This document shows, one piece after another, positions 48,441 through 57,820 of a stretch of 64,000 bases of DNA (position 1 is the stretch's first letter; each line of letters starts with the position of its first letter). The notes under the pieces are model-generated. The model ran no database searches and was not told the DNA's origin. It saw only the letters and a program-made list of their open reading frames with translations. Source of the stretch: Herbaspirillum hiltneri N3 (GTDB lineage: Bacteria; Pseudomonadota; Gammaproteobacteria; Burkholderiales; Burkholderiaceae_D). The translations under genes were made by a program, and so were the position numbers. The stretch is from positions 3,100,001 to 3,164,000 of the forward strand of contig NZ_CP011409.1 of the NCBI RefSeq assembly GCF_001267925.1, written 5' to 3'.

Positions 48441-48658
48441 ACTTCCTCTGAGAATACTTTGCATGGCGCACGTGCCTCAGGGCCCACGCGCCTTGCAGAA
48501 GCATCGCAATTTGCTGGGGAAAGCATGCATGCATAAAAGAGTAGCCCTCCTGGCGACAGTGATACACTTCTACCTCGCATTTGCCGTGAATCATCATACA
48601 GACGATGGCGTCTTGTTCGCCGTCGGACATTCCTACAAAAACACGCCTGCCGCCTTTT

Positions 48659-49243
48659 ATGAAATTTTGTTCTGAATGCGCTCATCCGGTTTCGTTGCAG
48701 ATTCCTCCCGATGACAATCGCCCCCGCTTCGTCTGCGGCAATTGCGGCGCCATTCACTACCAGAATCCAAAAATGGTGGTCGGTTCGATCCCGGTCTGGG
48801 AGCGTGACGGCGAAGTGCGCGTGCTGCTGTGCAAGCGCGCCATCGAACCGCGTCACGGCTACTGGACGTTGCCGGCCGGCTTCATGGAAAACAGTGAAAC
48901 CACCACCGAGGCGGCCGAGCGCGAAACCGAAGAAGAAGCCGGCGCCCGCATCAAGCTGGGTGCGCTGTTCTCGCTGATCAACGTGCCGCACGTGCATCAG
49001 GTGCATTTCTTTTACCTGGCCGAACTGCTCGACCTCGATTACGCCGCCGGTACGGAAAGCCTGGAAGTCACGATGTTCCGGGAGGACGAGATTCCCTGGG
49101 CCGAGATCGCCTTCCCGACGGTGGAATACACTTTGCGTTCCTTCTTTGCCGATCTTGCCAGGGTCAAAACCGGCGACGGCGTTTTCGGCCTGCACACCGA
49201 CGATATCCGCAAACGCATGGTGCAGCCGGAACAGCCTGACTAG
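48659..49243 (+). CDS. NUDIX hydrolase with zinc-ribbon leader
   Basis: About 194 residues from ATG 48659 (MKFCSECAHPVSL). A zinc ribbon is formed by C4-x2-C7 and C26-x2-C29. The NUDIX box is GFMENSETTTEAAERETEEEAGA, fitting Gx5Ex7REUxEExGU. It probably hydrolyses a nucleoside diphosphate derivative such as NADH or a related compound, as for NudC-type relatives; the exact substrate is unknown. It is the first gene of a likely nudix-aat-bpt-pyrD cluster. Confidence 0.88.
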   Translation: MKFCSECAHPVSLQIPPDDNRPRFVCGNCGAIHYQNPKMVVGSIPVWERDGEVRVLLCKRAIEPRHGYWTLPAGFMENSETTTEAAERETEEEAGARIKLGALFSLINVPHVHQVHFFYLAELLDLDYAAGTESLEVTMFREDEIPWAEIAFPTVEYTLRSFFADLARVKTGDGVFGLHTDDIRKRMVQPEQPD

Positions 49244-49268
49244 AGCGTGAAATGAGCGAGGACCGCGC

Positions 49269-49991
49269 ATGATTTCCTGGCTGGATGTCGATTCGCCCTT
49301 CCCCGATGTTTCCAAGGCGCTCGCCGAGCCGGCCGGTTTGCTTGCCGCCGGCGCCGACCTGTCGCCGCAACGCCTGCTCGAAGCCTACCGCCACGGCATC
49401 TTCCCGTGGTTCTCCGAAGGCCAGCCCATCCTGTGGTGGAGCACCGATCCGCGCATGGTGCTGTACACCGACCGTTTCATCATCTCCGACAGCCTCAGGA
49501 AAACCCTGCGCAAGGTCGAGCGCAGCCGCCACACCGACCGGCGCTGGGAGATCCGTTTCGACTCGGCCTTCCGCGACGTCATGCGCGCCTGCGCCGGACC
49601 GCGCCGCGACGATGCCGGCACCTGGATTTCCAAGGACATCGTCGACGGCTATTGCGGCTTGCACCGCGCCGGTTATGCGCATTCGGCGGAAGTCTGGCTG
49701 GAGGGAAAACTGGTCGGCGGCGCCTACGGGGTATCGATCGGCCAGATGTTCTACGGCGAGTCGATGTTTGCCCGCGTGACCGACGCCTCCAAGGTGGCGC
49801 TGGCCTACCTGGTGCATTTCCTGCGCCGCCACGGCGTGCAGATGATCGATTGCCAGCAGGAGACGCCGCATCTGGCGTCCCTGGGTGCGATCCCGATTGC
49901 GCGCAGCGACTTCATCAAACACCTGCGCCAAGCCATCGAGGCGCCGCAGATCGGTTTCTGGCATCCGCTGGACCTGTTTCCCCCGGCCTGA
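49269..49991 (+). CDS. aat: Leucyl/phenylalanyl-tRNA-protein transferase
   Basis: A 240-residue enzyme that moves Leu or Phe from tRNA to N-terminal Lys or Arg of proteins, marking them for ClpSAP degradation. Conserved parts are [41 protein letters not shown] N-terminus, [15 protein letters not shown]-type [29 protein letters not shown] and [19 protein letters not shown]. It is 26 bases after the NUDIX gene. The gene pairs with bpt, the other N-degron transferase. Confidence 0.95.
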   Translation: MISWLDVDSPFPDVSKALAEPAGLLAAGADLSPQRLLEAYRHGIFPWFSEGQPILWWSTDPRMVLYTDRFIISDSLRKTLRKVERSRHTDRRWEIRFDSAFRDVMRACAGPRRDDAGTWISKDIVDGYCGLHRAGYAHSAEVWLEGKLVGGAYGVSIGQMFYGESMFARVTDASKVALAYLVHFLRRHGVQMIDCQQETPHLASLGAIPIARSDFIKHLRQAIEAPQIGFWHPLDLFPPA

Positions 49992-50127
49992 CGCCTGGCT
50001 TGAAGCCCTGCGGCCGGTGCAGTTACTAGCGCCTCAAAGTAGTGTAAATTACAGGGAATCGTGACGAAATCGTTACACCGCCGCGCCCAGCGAAGCGGCT
50101 GCCAATGATTGCAACACCAGGACGCCC

Positions 50128-50856
50128 ATGACGCACCTCAAAGACCTGCCGTTTTCCACGTTGCAGTTTTATGCAACGGCTCCCTATCCCTGCAGTTATC
50201 TGGATAACCAGCAAGCCCGCTCGCAAGTCGCCACGCCGTCGCACCTGATCAACGCCGATGTCTATTCCGAACTGGTCAAGACCGGATTCCGCCGCAGCGG
50301 CATCTTCACCTATCGTCCGTATTGCGACGGCTGCCAGGCCTGTACGCCGGTGCGCATCAAGACAGCCGAATTCAGCCCGAACCGCAGCCAGCGCCGCGCC
50401 TGGAACAAGAACAGCGAGCTGGTCACGCTGGTCACCAACCTGACTTACGCCTACGAGCATTACGAGCTGTACCTGCGCTACCAGTCGGTGCGCCACGCCG
50501 GCGGCGGCATGGACCAGGACAGCCGCGACCAGTACGCGCAATTCCTGCTGCAGAGCAAGGTCAACACGCGCCTGGTGGAATTCCGCGAAGCCGACGGCAC
50601 CCTGCGCATGGTCAGCATCATCGATGTGCTCGACGACGGCTTATCATCGGTCTACACCTTCTACGATCCCGATGTCGAAGGCTCGTCCTACGGCACCTAC
50701 AACATCCTGTGGCAGATCGAGCAAGCCCGCCAGCTTGGCATCCCCTACGTCTACCTCGGCTACTGGATCAAGGAAAGCGCCAAGATGGCCTACAAGACCA
50801 ACTTCCAGCCGCTGGAAGCATTGCAGGACGGCAACTGGACCGCATTGCGCGAATAG
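50128..50856 (+). CDS. bpt: Aspartate/glutamate leucyltransferase (arginyltransferase-like)
   Basis: A 242-residue ATE-fold enzyme that adds Leu to N-terminal Asp/Glu (and oxidised Cys) in bacteria with Bpt. Cysteines are in [16 protein letters not shown] and the [12 protein letters not shown] cluster. The C-terminal domain has [44 protein letters not shown]. It follows aat; together they form the bacterial N-degron pathway. Confidence 0.93.
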   Translation: MTHLKDLPFSTLQFYATAPYPCSYLDNQQARSQVATPSHLINADVYSELVKTGFRRSGIFTYRPYCDGCQACTPVRIKTAEFSPNRSQRRAWNKNSELVTLVTNLTYAYEHYELYLRYQSVRHAGGGMDQDSRDQYAQFLLQSKVNTRLVEFREADGTLRMVSIIDVLDDGLSSVYTFYDPDVEGSSYGTYNILWQIEQARQLGIPYVYLGYWIKESAKMAYKTNFQPLEALQDGNWTALRE

Positions 50857-50955
50857 CCTGGAAGCGGTTTTGCGCGGAAAAGCACCCCGGACACGTTAAA
50901 ATAGCGGCACTTTTTCTTGCGGCTCATTGCCGTCTCCCCTGTCCAGCTCATCATC

Positions 50956-51990
50956 GTGTCCGATAAATTCCTTTACGCCCTTGCCCGTCCGCTGCTGTTT
51001 TCCCTCGACGCAGAATCCGCCCATCATCTGACCTTGCCCGCCTTGCGCCGCGCCGCCGCGCTTGGCCTGACCGGCTTCATCGGCAAGCCGGCCGCCGATC
51101 CGCGCACGATCATGGGCGTCACCTTCCCCAATCCGGTCGGCCTGGCCGCCGGCCTGGACAAGGACGGTTCCTACATCGACGGCCTGGCGGCGCTCGGCTT
51201 CGGCTCGATTGAAATCGGCACGGTCACGCCGCGCGCGCAGCCGGGCAATCCGAAACCGCGCATGTTCCGCCTGCCGGCCGCGCACGCCATCATCAATCGC
51301 ATGGGCTTCAACAACGGCGGCGTCGACGCCTTCGTCGCCAATGTGCAGGCATCGCGCTTCTACCAAGGCAAGCAAGGCGTGCTCGGCCTGAACATCGGCA
51401 AGAACGCCGACACCCCGATCGAACGCGCCGCCGACGATTACCTGCACTGTCTGGAAAAGGTCTATCCCTATGCCAGCTACGTGACCGTCAACATCTCGTC
51501 GCCCAACACCAAGAACCTGCGCCAGCTGCAAGGCGCGTCCGAACTCGATGCCCTGCTGTCGCAATTGAAGGAGGCGCAACTGCGCCTGGCCGACCTGCAC
51601 AAGCGTTACGTACCCGTGGCGCTGAAGATCGCGCCGGACATCGACAGCGAGCAAATCAAGAACATCGCCGACGCACTGCTGCGCCACAAGCTCGACGGCG
51701 TCATCGCCACCAACACCACCATCACACGCGACGCCGTCAAGGGCTTGCAATACGGTGACGAAGCCGGCGGCCTGTCAGGAGCGCCGGTGTTCGAATTGTC
51801 GAACCAGGTGGTGCGCGGCCTCAAGGCCGAACTCGGCGATGCACTGCCGATCATCGGCGTCGGCGGCATCCTCAGCGGCAGCAACGCCAAGGCCAAGATG
51901 GAAGCCGGCGCCTCCATGGTGCAGTTGTATTCAGGCCTGATCTACCGTGGCCCGGCGCTGGTCAAGGAATGCGCGGACGCCTTGCGCTGA
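50956..51990 (+). CDS. pyrD: Dihydroorotate dehydrogenase (quinone), class 2
   Basis: A 344-residue FMN enzyme of pyrimidine synthesis, membrane-associated through its N-terminal helices. I chose GTG 50956 ([18 protein letters not shown]) over the TTG 13 codons earlier, because the family begins with this amphipathic segment. Motifs are [42 protein letters not shown] and [12 protein letters not shown] (catalytic serine). A strong terminator follows. Confidence 0.93.
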   Translation: MSDKFLYALARPLLFSLDAESAHHLTLPALRRAAALGLTGFIGKPAADPRTIMGVTFPNPVGLAAGLDKDGSYIDGLAALGFGSIEIGTVTPRAQPGNPKPRMFRLPAAHAIINRMGFNNGGVDAFVANVQASRFYQGKQGVLGLNIGKNADTPIERAADDYLHCLEKVYPYASYVTVNISSPNTKNLRQLQGASELDALLSQLKEAQLRLADLHKRYVPVALKIAPDIDSEQIKNIADALLRHKLDGVIATNTTITRDAVKGLQYGDEAGGLSGAPVFELSNQVVRGLKAELGDALPIIGVGGILSGSNAKAKMEAGASMVQLYSGLIYRGPALVKECADALR

Positions 51991-52003
51991 ACCGGTCCGG
52001 CAT

Positions 52004-52045
52004 AAAAAAACCGCCGTTGCATGCAAATGCAACGGCGGTTTTTTA
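52004..52045. terminator. Bidirectional terminator between pyrD and the GlnQ-like gene
   Basis: CCGCCGTTGCAT / ATGCAACGGCGG pair perfectly (12 bp) around GCAA, with A and T runs on both sides. It serves both convergent genes. Confidence 0.9.
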
Positions 52046-52065
52046 TTGCGCGTTGACTGTAAGTC

Positions 52066-52788
52066 TTACAGTACCTTGCGCAGGAAGTCCCGGGTGCGCT
52101 CATTCTTCGGCTCACCCAGCACCTGCTGCGGCGGACCTTCTTCCATGATCACGCCCTGGTCGATGAACAGCACGCGGTCCGACACTTCGCGCGCGAAGCC
52201 CATTTCATGCGTGACCACCACCATGGTCATGCCCTCTTCGGCCAGCGTCTTCATCACGGTCAGCACTTCGCCCACCAGTTCCGGATCGAGCGCCGAGGTC
52301 GGCTCGTCGAACAGCATGACCTTGGGCTCCATCGCCAGCGCGCGGGCGATTGCCACCCGCTGCTGCTGACCGCCGGACAACTGGTTCGGAAACGCGTCGA
52401 TCTTTTCCAGCAGGCCGACCTTCTGCAACAGCTTTTCGGCCACCAGCACAGCCTCGCGGCGCGACAACTTCTTCACCTGCATCGGCGCCATGATCAGATT
52501 TTCCAGCACCGACATGTGCGGGAACAGGTTGAAGCGCTGGAACACCATGCCGAGGCCGGCACGCAGCGTGTTCAGGTTGACGTGCGGATCGTTGACCTTG
52601 ACGCCGTCGATGAAGATCTCGCCGTCGGTCGCTTCTTCCAGACCGTTGAGGCAGCGCAGGAAAGTGCTCTTGCCGGAACCGGAAGGTCCGATCACGCACA
52701 CCACTTCGCTCTCCCTGATCTCGCAGTCGATGCCGCGCAGGATGTGCGCCTCGCCATACTGCTTTTGCAATTGCTTGACGCTGATCAT
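52066..52788 (-). CDS. Polar amino acid ABC transporter ATP-binding protein (GlnQ/ArtP-like)
   Basis: A 240-residue ATPase with Walker [10 protein letters not shown], signature [15 protein letters not shown], Walker [15 protein letters not shown] and H-loop [12 protein letters not shown]. It overlaps the permease by 4 bases. The neighbouring arginase and ornithine cyclodeaminase suggest that the system carries arginine, lysine or ornithine, but that is inference. Confidence 0.92.
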   Translation of the reverse strand: MISVKQLQKQYGEAHILRGIDCEIRESEVVCVIGPSGSGKSTFLRCLNGLEEATDGEIFIDGVKVNDPHVNLNTLRAGLGMVFQRFNLFPHMSVLENLIMAPMQVKKLSRREAVLVAEKLLQKVGLLEKIDAFPNQLSGGQQQRVAIARALAMEPKVMLFDEPTSALDPELVGEVLTVMKTLAEEGMTMVVVTHEMGFAREVSDRVLFIDQGVIMEEGPPQQVLGEPKNERTRDFLRKVL

Positions 52789-53537
52789 CGTGCATCTCCT
52801 TTGCCGTAGCGTGTTTCGAGGTGGCGGACAAATGCCGACAACAGCAAGGTAATCGCCCAGTAGACCAGCGAAATGGTCAGGTACGGCTCCCAGTAGCGCG
52901 CATACGCACCGGAGACCGTGCGCGCGGCATAGGCCAGCTCGGCCAGGCCGATGGCCGAGGCCAGCGACGAATCCTTGACGATGGCGATGGCGTTGTTGCC
53001 CAGCGGCGGCAGCATGCGCCGGAACGCCTGCGGCAGCACCACCTTGCGCAGCGTCTGCATGTAAGTCATGCCGAGCGAGCGCGAGGCTTCGCTCTGGCCG
53101 CGGTCGATCGACTGGATGCCGGCGCGGAAGATTTCCGACACATAGGCGCCGGAGTTGAGCGTGATTGCCAGCACCGCCGACGCGAACGCGCCGTACTGTG
53201 AACGGATCTCACGCGCAATGTCGCCGCTCAGGATCAGACCGCCGCTCGGATTGATCAGCATCGGCATCAGCGCGAAATGGATCAGCAGGATCTGCACAAA
53301 CAGCGGCGTGCCGCGCAGGAAGCTGACATAAAAACGCACCGGCAACTGCACCGCGTAACGCAGGAAATATTTCCAGAAACCATGGCGCGCCTCGGCCAGC
53401 CGGCCGACGCCCAACACCAGGCCCCAGCAGGTACCGGAAATCACGCAGATCAGCGCGACCTTGATGGTCATCCACGTACCCTCGACGAACAAGGGCAGGT
53501 ACTCGCCGATGATTTCCCATTGGAAGAAAGAATTCAT
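52785..53537 (-). CDS. Polar amino acid ABC transporter permease (HisM/GlnP-like)
   Basis: A 250-residue permease of the HisM/GlnP/ArtQ family. The N-terminus [33 protein letters not shown] is typical, followed by [67 protein letters not shown] (the EAA loop). It is the only permease gene here, so a homodimer or partner elsewhere is expected. Confidence 0.9.
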   Translation of the reverse strand: MNSFFQWEIIGEYLPLFVEGTWMTIKVALICVISGTCWGLVLGVGRLAEARHGFWKYFLRYAVQLPVRFYVSFLRGTPLFVQILLIHFALMPMLINPSGGLILSGDIAREIRSQYGAFASAVLAITLNSGAYVSEIFRAGIQSIDRGQSEASRSLGMTYMQTLRKVVLPQAFRRMLPPLGNNAIAIVKDSSLASAIGLAELAYAARTVSGAYARYWEPYLTISLVYWAITLLLSAFVRHLETRYGKGDAR

Positions 53538-53557
53538 GAATGCAATCCGGATAAGAA

Positions 53558-53594
53558 TCTGCCCACGCCCTGAAGGTTCAGGTTCGTGGGCAGA
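53558..53594 (-). promoter_or_regulatory. Intercistronic stem-loop after the amino acid-binding protein gene
   Basis: TCTGCCCACG / CGTGGGCAGA (10 bp) flank a second small stem CCTGA / TCAGG. It lies between the stop of the binding protein and the permease start. No T run follows, so it looks like a processing or stabilising hairpin. Confidence 0.65.
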
Positions 53595-53616
53595 GTGGTG
53601 ATGATGTCAGACGGGA

Positions 53617-54396
53617 TTATTGCAACGGCAGCGTCGGCACGTTGGCGTCGAACCATTCCTTGTAGATCTTGGCGTAGGTGCCGTCGGCGACGATCTTCTT
53701 CAGGCCGGCGTTGATCTTGTCCTGCAGTTCCTTGTTACCCTTCTTGACGGCGATGCCGAAATATTGACGGGTGAACTTGGCGTCGCTGACCACCTTGAAT
53801 TGCTTCTCGGGATGGCTCTTGATGTAGAACTTGATCACGCCGACGTCGCCGATGGCCGCATCAACGCCGCCGCGATACAGCTCTTCGAGCATCAGCGGGG
53901 TATTGTCGAAACGATGGATCGCGGTGCTCGACTTGCCGATTTCTTCCGAAATGACGATGTCGCCTGCGGTGGAATTGACCACGCCGACCTGCAGTTTCTT
54001 CAGGTCCGCCAGTGCCGCCACCTTGTTGCCGGCGCCGGTGATGATGACTTGTTCAGCCGGGAAGTACGGCAGCGAAAAGTCGACCATCTGGGCGCGCTTT
54101 TCAGTGATGGTGATGCCGGAAATGATGATGTCGCGGTCGCCCTGGCCCAGGGTGGCGAAGATGCCTTCCCATGGCGTGCTGACCAGCTTGATCTGGAAGC
54201 CCGACGCCTTGGCGATGGCCTTGATGATGTCGATGTCGAAACCGACCAGTTCCTTCTTCGGTGTTTCGAATTCAAACGGACGGTAAGTGCCGCCTGCGCC
54301 GACGACATAAGTCTGGTCTGCTGCCTGGGCCGAGACGGCGGTCAGCGACATAGCCAGCACGCTGCCTGCGAGCAGGACGAGTTTCTTGAGCGACAT
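53617..54396 (-). CDS. Polar amino acid ABC transporter substrate-binding protein
   Basis: A 259-residue periplasmic protein. The signal peptide covers about residues 1-25 (cleavage near AQA-A). The SBP_bac_3 fold has YRPFEFETPKKELVGFDIDIIKAIAKASGFQIKLVSTPWEGIFATLGQGDRDIIISGITITEKRAQMVDFSLPYF. Its C-terminal LNAGLKKIVADGTYAKIYKEWF is common for arginine/glutamine/histidine binders. The nearby arginase gene suggests a basic amino acid. Confidence 0.92.
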   Translation of the reverse strand: MSLKKLVLLAGSVLAMSLTAVSAQAADQTYVVGAGGTYRPFEFETPKKELVGFDIDIIKAIAKASGFQIKLVSTPWEGIFATLGQGDRDIIISGITITEKRAQMVDFSLPYFPAEQVIITGAGNKVAALADLKKLQVGVVNSTAGDIVISEEIGKSSTAIHRFDNTPLMLEELYRGGVDAAIGDVGVIKFYIKSHPEKQFKVVSDAKFTRQYFGIAVKKGNKELQDKINAGLKKIVADGTYAKIYKEWFDANVPTLPLQ

Positions 54397-54587
54397 TGTT
54401 TTTCTCCCTGAGTAAGCTTGTTGTTGATGCTTGTTGATAATGCCTGTTGATGAATTCTGCTTGCATTTCGAGACTGGACCCGCATTTGCGCAAATCGCCG
54501 CAAACCCGCCCGGAACGCGGAACCCGACATGATCCGGGGTATGCGGCGATCAGTCAACAGCCAATTTATTAATTTTTTATCACTTTT

Positions 54588-55520
54588 TTATCGAATCAAT
54601 GTCGATTTTCCGAACAGGCTCTCCACCAGCTCCACCACCAGCTCGGCCGTCTGGTTGCGCACGTCGCAGGCCGGATTGAGCTCCATGACGTCGAGCGATG
54701 CAAGCCGGCCGGTATCGGCGATCATTTCCATGCACAGCTGGGTTTCGCGGTAGGTCGGTCCGCCCGGCACCGCCGTACCCACCCCGGGCGCCACCGCCGG
54801 ATCGAGGAAGTCGATGTCGAAGCTCACGTGCAAATGGGTGTCGGCATCAATGCCGGCCAGGGCCTGCTCCATCGTCACGCGCATGCCGTGCTCGTCGATG
54901 TGGCGCATGTCGTAGACGCGCAGGCCGAGTTCGCGCAGGTGGCGTTTTTCGTCGCGGTCGACGCTGCGAATGCCGATCTGGCGGATGGCGTCCGGTTGCA
55001 GCGCGGGCGTCTGGCCGCCGATGTGCGTGAGCACGTCCGGGCCGTCGCCCAGCAGACAGGCCACCGGCATGCCGTGGATGTTGCCGGTCGGCGTCGAGTC
55101 GCTGGTGTTGGCGTCGGCATGCGCATCCAGCCAGAGCACCAGCAGTTTCTTGCCCTGCTCGCGGCAATGTTGCGCCACCGCAGCAATCGAACCGATCGCC
55201 AGCGCGTGGTCGCCGCCCAGCAGCACCGGTACCTGGCCGTGATGCAAGGCGCCGTGCACCGCTTCATGCACCGCACGGTTCCAGGCCACCACTTGTTCCA
55301 GATGGCGGAAACCCTGCACCGGGCCTTGCTGCGGATTGGGCGGGCCGCTGACATCGCCGCCGTCGGTCACGGCGAGACCGTGCTGCTGCAAGGCTTGCTG
55401 CAGGTTCGCCACGCGCAGCGCTTCAGGCCCCATCGAGGCGCCGCGACGACCGGCGCCGATATCGGTGGGAGCGCCGATCAGGCGGATTTCCCTGCTTTCC
55501 TTGCTATGGAGTTCTGTCAT
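54588..55520 (-). CDS. rocF: Arginase
   Basis: A 310-residue manganese enzyme that splits arginine into ornithine and urea. Metal ligands are in GGDHALAIGS, WLDAHADANT and SFDIDFLDP. The TPTGNIHGMPV loop is part of the active site and RQIGIRSVDRDE is in the core. It follows the ornithine cyclodeaminase gene by 23 bases, so ornithine would pass on directly to proline. It is likely regulated by the divergent Lrp protein. Confidence 0.93.
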   Translation of the reverse strand: MTELHSKESREIRLIGAPTDIGAGRRGASMGPEALRVANLQQALQQHGLAVTDGGDVSGPPNPQQGPVQGFRHLEQVVAWNRAVHEAVHGALHHGQVPVLLGGDHALAIGSIAAVAQHCREQGKKLLVLWLDAHADANTSDSTPTGNIHGMPVACLLGDGPDVLTHIGGQTPALQPDAIRQIGIRSVDRDEKRHLRELGLRVYDMRHIDEHGMRVTMEQALAGIDADTHLHVSFDIDFLDPAVAPGVGTAVPGGPTYRETQLCMEMIADTGRLASLDVMELNPACDVRNQTAELVVELVESLFGKSTLIR

Positions 55521-55543
55521 TTGTTTCCTTCAGTTTTCATGGT

Positions 55544-56605
55544 TCAGGCATGCAGCAGGTTCAGTGCTGCAGTGAGTGTTTCCGTCGGCGCGCCGTCCAC
55601 GGCGGCGCCGTACAAATCCTTGGGATCGGCCAGGTCCGGCACCAGGTCAATCTGCTGCGTGAATCGTCCGTCCAGTTGTTCGTCCAGATAGCGCAGCGCC
55701 GAAAAATCCTGCAGCGCAAAACCCACCGAGTCGAACACCGTCACTTCTTCATCGCCGGCGCGCCCGCTGGCCGCGCCCGCCAGCACCTGCCACAGCTCGG
55801 TCACGGCGAACTCCGCCGGCATCTGCTGCAACTCGCCCTCGATGCGCGATTGCGGCTCGAACTCCACCACCACGCGCGCCTTGCTCAGGACTTCGCGCTG
55901 CAACTCCGTCTTGCCCGGACAATCACCGCCCACGGCGTTGAGGTGCATGCCCGCTTCCACCATGTCGGCAGTGACGATCACCGCCCGGCGCTTGTCCGCT
56001 GTGACCGTGGTGACGATGTCGGCGCCGCGCACTGCTGCGGCGACGCTGCCGGCGCGCACGATGCGCAATTGCGGATACGCGTGCAGGTTGCGGCACAGCT
56101 TGTCGGTGGCTTCCGCATCGACGTCGAACACGCGCAATTCGGTGATGCCGAGCAGGCGATGGAAGGCGATCGCCTGGAATTCGCTCTGCGCGCCGTTGCC
56201 GATCAGCGCCATGACACGGCTGTCAGGCCGCGCCATGTGCCGCGCCGCCAGCACCGAGGTCGCCGCCGTGCGCAAGGCGGTGGTCAATGTCAATTCGCTC
56301 AGCAAACGCGGATAGCCGCTGCCGACGTCGGCCAGTACGCCGAAGGCGGTCACCGTCAGCAAACCATGTGACGTGTTGCGCGGATGTCCGTTCACATATT
56401 TGAAGGAATACAGCCGCCCGTCCGAAATCGGCATCAGTTCAATCACGCCCACGGCCGAATGACTGGCCAGACGCGCAGTTTTGTCGAACTGTTGCCAGCG
56501 CAGGTAGTCTGCCTTGATATAAGCCGAGAGCCCTTCGATGACTTGCTCAAGCGGGCGCGTGGCGAGGAAAGACTGCAATTCCCGGGTTCCGATGTACTTG
56601 ACCAT
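55544..56605 (-). CDS. ocd: Ornithine cyclodeaminase
   Basis: A 353-residue NAD-dependent enzyme of the mu-crystallin family that converts ornithine to proline and ammonia. Family features are ELMPISDGRLYSFKYVNGHPRN (substrate lysine region), ALIGNGAQSEFQAIAFHRLLG (NAD loop), GMHLNAVGGDCPGKTEL and VTVFDSVGFALQDFSALRYL. It is the first gene of a two-gene unit with arginase and is divergent from an Lrp regulator. Confidence 0.92.
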   Translation of the reverse strand: MVKYIGTRELQSFLATRPLEQVIEGLSAYIKADYLRWQQFDKTARLASHSAVGVIELMPISDGRLYSFKYVNGHPRNTSHGLLTVTAFGVLADVGSGYPRLLSELTLTTALRTAATSVLAARHMARPDSRVMALIGNGAQSEFQAIAFHRLLGITELRVFDVDAEATDKLCRNLHAYPQLRIVRAGSVAAAVRGADIVTTVTADKRRAVIVTADMVEAGMHLNAVGGDCPGKTELQREVLSKARVVVEFEPQSRIEGELQQMPAEFAVTELWQVLAGAASGRAGDEEVTVFDSVGFALQDFSALRYLDEQLDGRFTQQIDLVPDLADPKDLYGAAVDGAPTETLTAALNLLHA

Positions 56606-56679
56606 GATGAACGGTGCGGCTTGACGCCGCTCTTGCTGTGATGAAAGAAATTTTACAGATGAACATTGGAAATTTGCTT

Positions 56680-56700
56680 TCTTTATCCTATAAATAAAGA
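56680..56700. promoter_or_regulatory. Inverted repeat between ocd and its Lrp-type regulator
   Basis: TCTTTAT and ATAAAGA separated by seven AT-rich bases, centred between the divergent start codons. It is a plausible regulator site, but short. Confidence 0.4.
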
Positions 56701-56748
56701 CATGCTTATGCAGTTTTATTTCATAGTTCGAGCTAAACGGGAGATTCC

Positions 56749-57216
56749 ATGGACAAACTTGACGTCAAGATCCTTGAATTGCTGCAACAGGACGGTCGCA
56801 TGAGCAATGTCGACATCTCGGAAAACATCCACCTGTCGCCGCCGCAATGTCTGCGCCGCGTTCGCGTACTGGAAGAACAAGGGGTGATCCGGCGCTACGC
56901 CGCGCTGGTGGCGCCGTCTGCGGTGGGGCTCGACGTCACGGCGTTTGTCGCGCTATCGCTCGACCGCGCCCAGTTCAAGCAGGTGCGCGAGGTGGAAAGC
57001 GTGATCCGCGCATTTCCTGAAATCGTCGAGTGCTACACGATTTCAGGCGACTTCGACTATCTGCTGAAGGTGGTCTCGCACGACCTCAAGAGCCTGTCGC
57101 ATTTCCTGACCGACCGGCTGATGCAGGTGCCGGGCGTGGCCGGGCTGCGCTCGATGATTTGCCTGGAAGAGGTCAAACCGCTGTCGGGGCTGCCTATCAA
57201 ACTCGATCACCATTGA
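56749..57216 (+). CDS. Lrp/AsnC-family regulator, probably of ocd-rocF
   Basis: A 155-residue regulator with helix-turn-helix residues LDVKILELLQQDGRMSNVDISENIHLSPPQCLRRVRVLEEQGVI and a RAM domain (ECYTISGDFDYLLKVVSHDLKSLSHFLTD). It is divergent from ocd with an AT-rich gap. This fits control by arginine, ornithine or a related amino acid. Its 3' end overlaps the end of the convergent DTW gene by about 20 bases. Confidence 0.9.
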   Translation: MDKLDVKILELLQQDGRMSNVDISENIHLSPPQCLRRVRVLEEQGVIRRYAALVAPSAVGLDVTAFVALSLDRAQFKQVREVESVIRAFPEIVECYTISGDFDYLLKVVSHDLKSLSHFLTDRLMQVPGVAGLRSMICLEEVKPLSGLPIKLDHH

Positions 57217-57820
57217 GCATGCCGCCGGGAACATAGGCCCCCTGCTGCGCCACAAAACCGTCGAAAGCCTGCAGCAGCGGCAGGAATCGAGAGTGGTCAT
57301 CTTCAAGCTGCCCCAGCGCAAGGCAGGCAGCTTCCAGCGTCGACAGCTGATCGGCGCGATGCGCCTTGCGGATGCGGTATTGCGAGGCCGGCGGATCAAT
57401 CAGCGGCAGCCGCGGCAAGGCCCGCAGCAAGGGATGCAAATGCAGCATCTTGCGGCTCTTGCGCCAGGTGGCGTCGAGGATCACCAGCCGCAGCCGCTCC
57501 GGCGCGGACAAATCGGGCAAGGCGCCGGCGGGTTCGCCCGGCGTGTGCGGATACAGCAATACCGGCTGAAATCCCCCGCCGAACAGCAAATCCCGCAACA
57601 GCTCGTCATCGAATCGCTCGCCGTGCGCCAGCACGCTGCCCGCCACGCTCAGGTGCAGCAGGCGTCCGCTGCCCTTGGCCTGGGCGATTTCCAGCGGGTG
57701 CTGCAGGATCAATACCCGGGCAGCCGGCGTCACCGGCCGGATCCAGCTGCAGATGCAATTGCTCTGTGCACGCAGGCAACGTCCGCACATGGCGCGTTTG
57801 GATACGGAACCGGCGTCCAT
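57197..57820 (-). CDS. DTW-domain protein (tRNA-uridine aminocarboxypropyltransferase family)
   Basis: About 207 residues from ATG 57820 (MDAGSVSKRAMCGRC), which touches the LysR stop by one base. An N-terminal cysteine cluster (C12, C15, C22, C24) probably binds zinc. The catalytic DxTW motif is seen as LDATWRKSRKM, and PPASQYRIRKAHRADQLSTLEA follows. Family members (TapT/TuaA) add acp groups to tRNA uridines. A longer frame to 57991 reads through the LysR gene and is rejected. Confidence 0.85.
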   Translation of the reverse strand: MDAGSVSKRAMCGRCLRAQSNCICSWIRPVTPAARVLILQHPLEIAQAKGSGRLLHLSVAGSVLAHGERFDDELLRDLLFGGGFQPVLLYPHTPGEPAGALPDLSAPERLRLVILDATWRKSRKMLHLHPLLRALPRLPLIDPPASQYRIRKAHRADQLSTLEAACLALGQLEDDHSRFLPLLQAFDGFVAQQGAYVPGGMLNGDRV

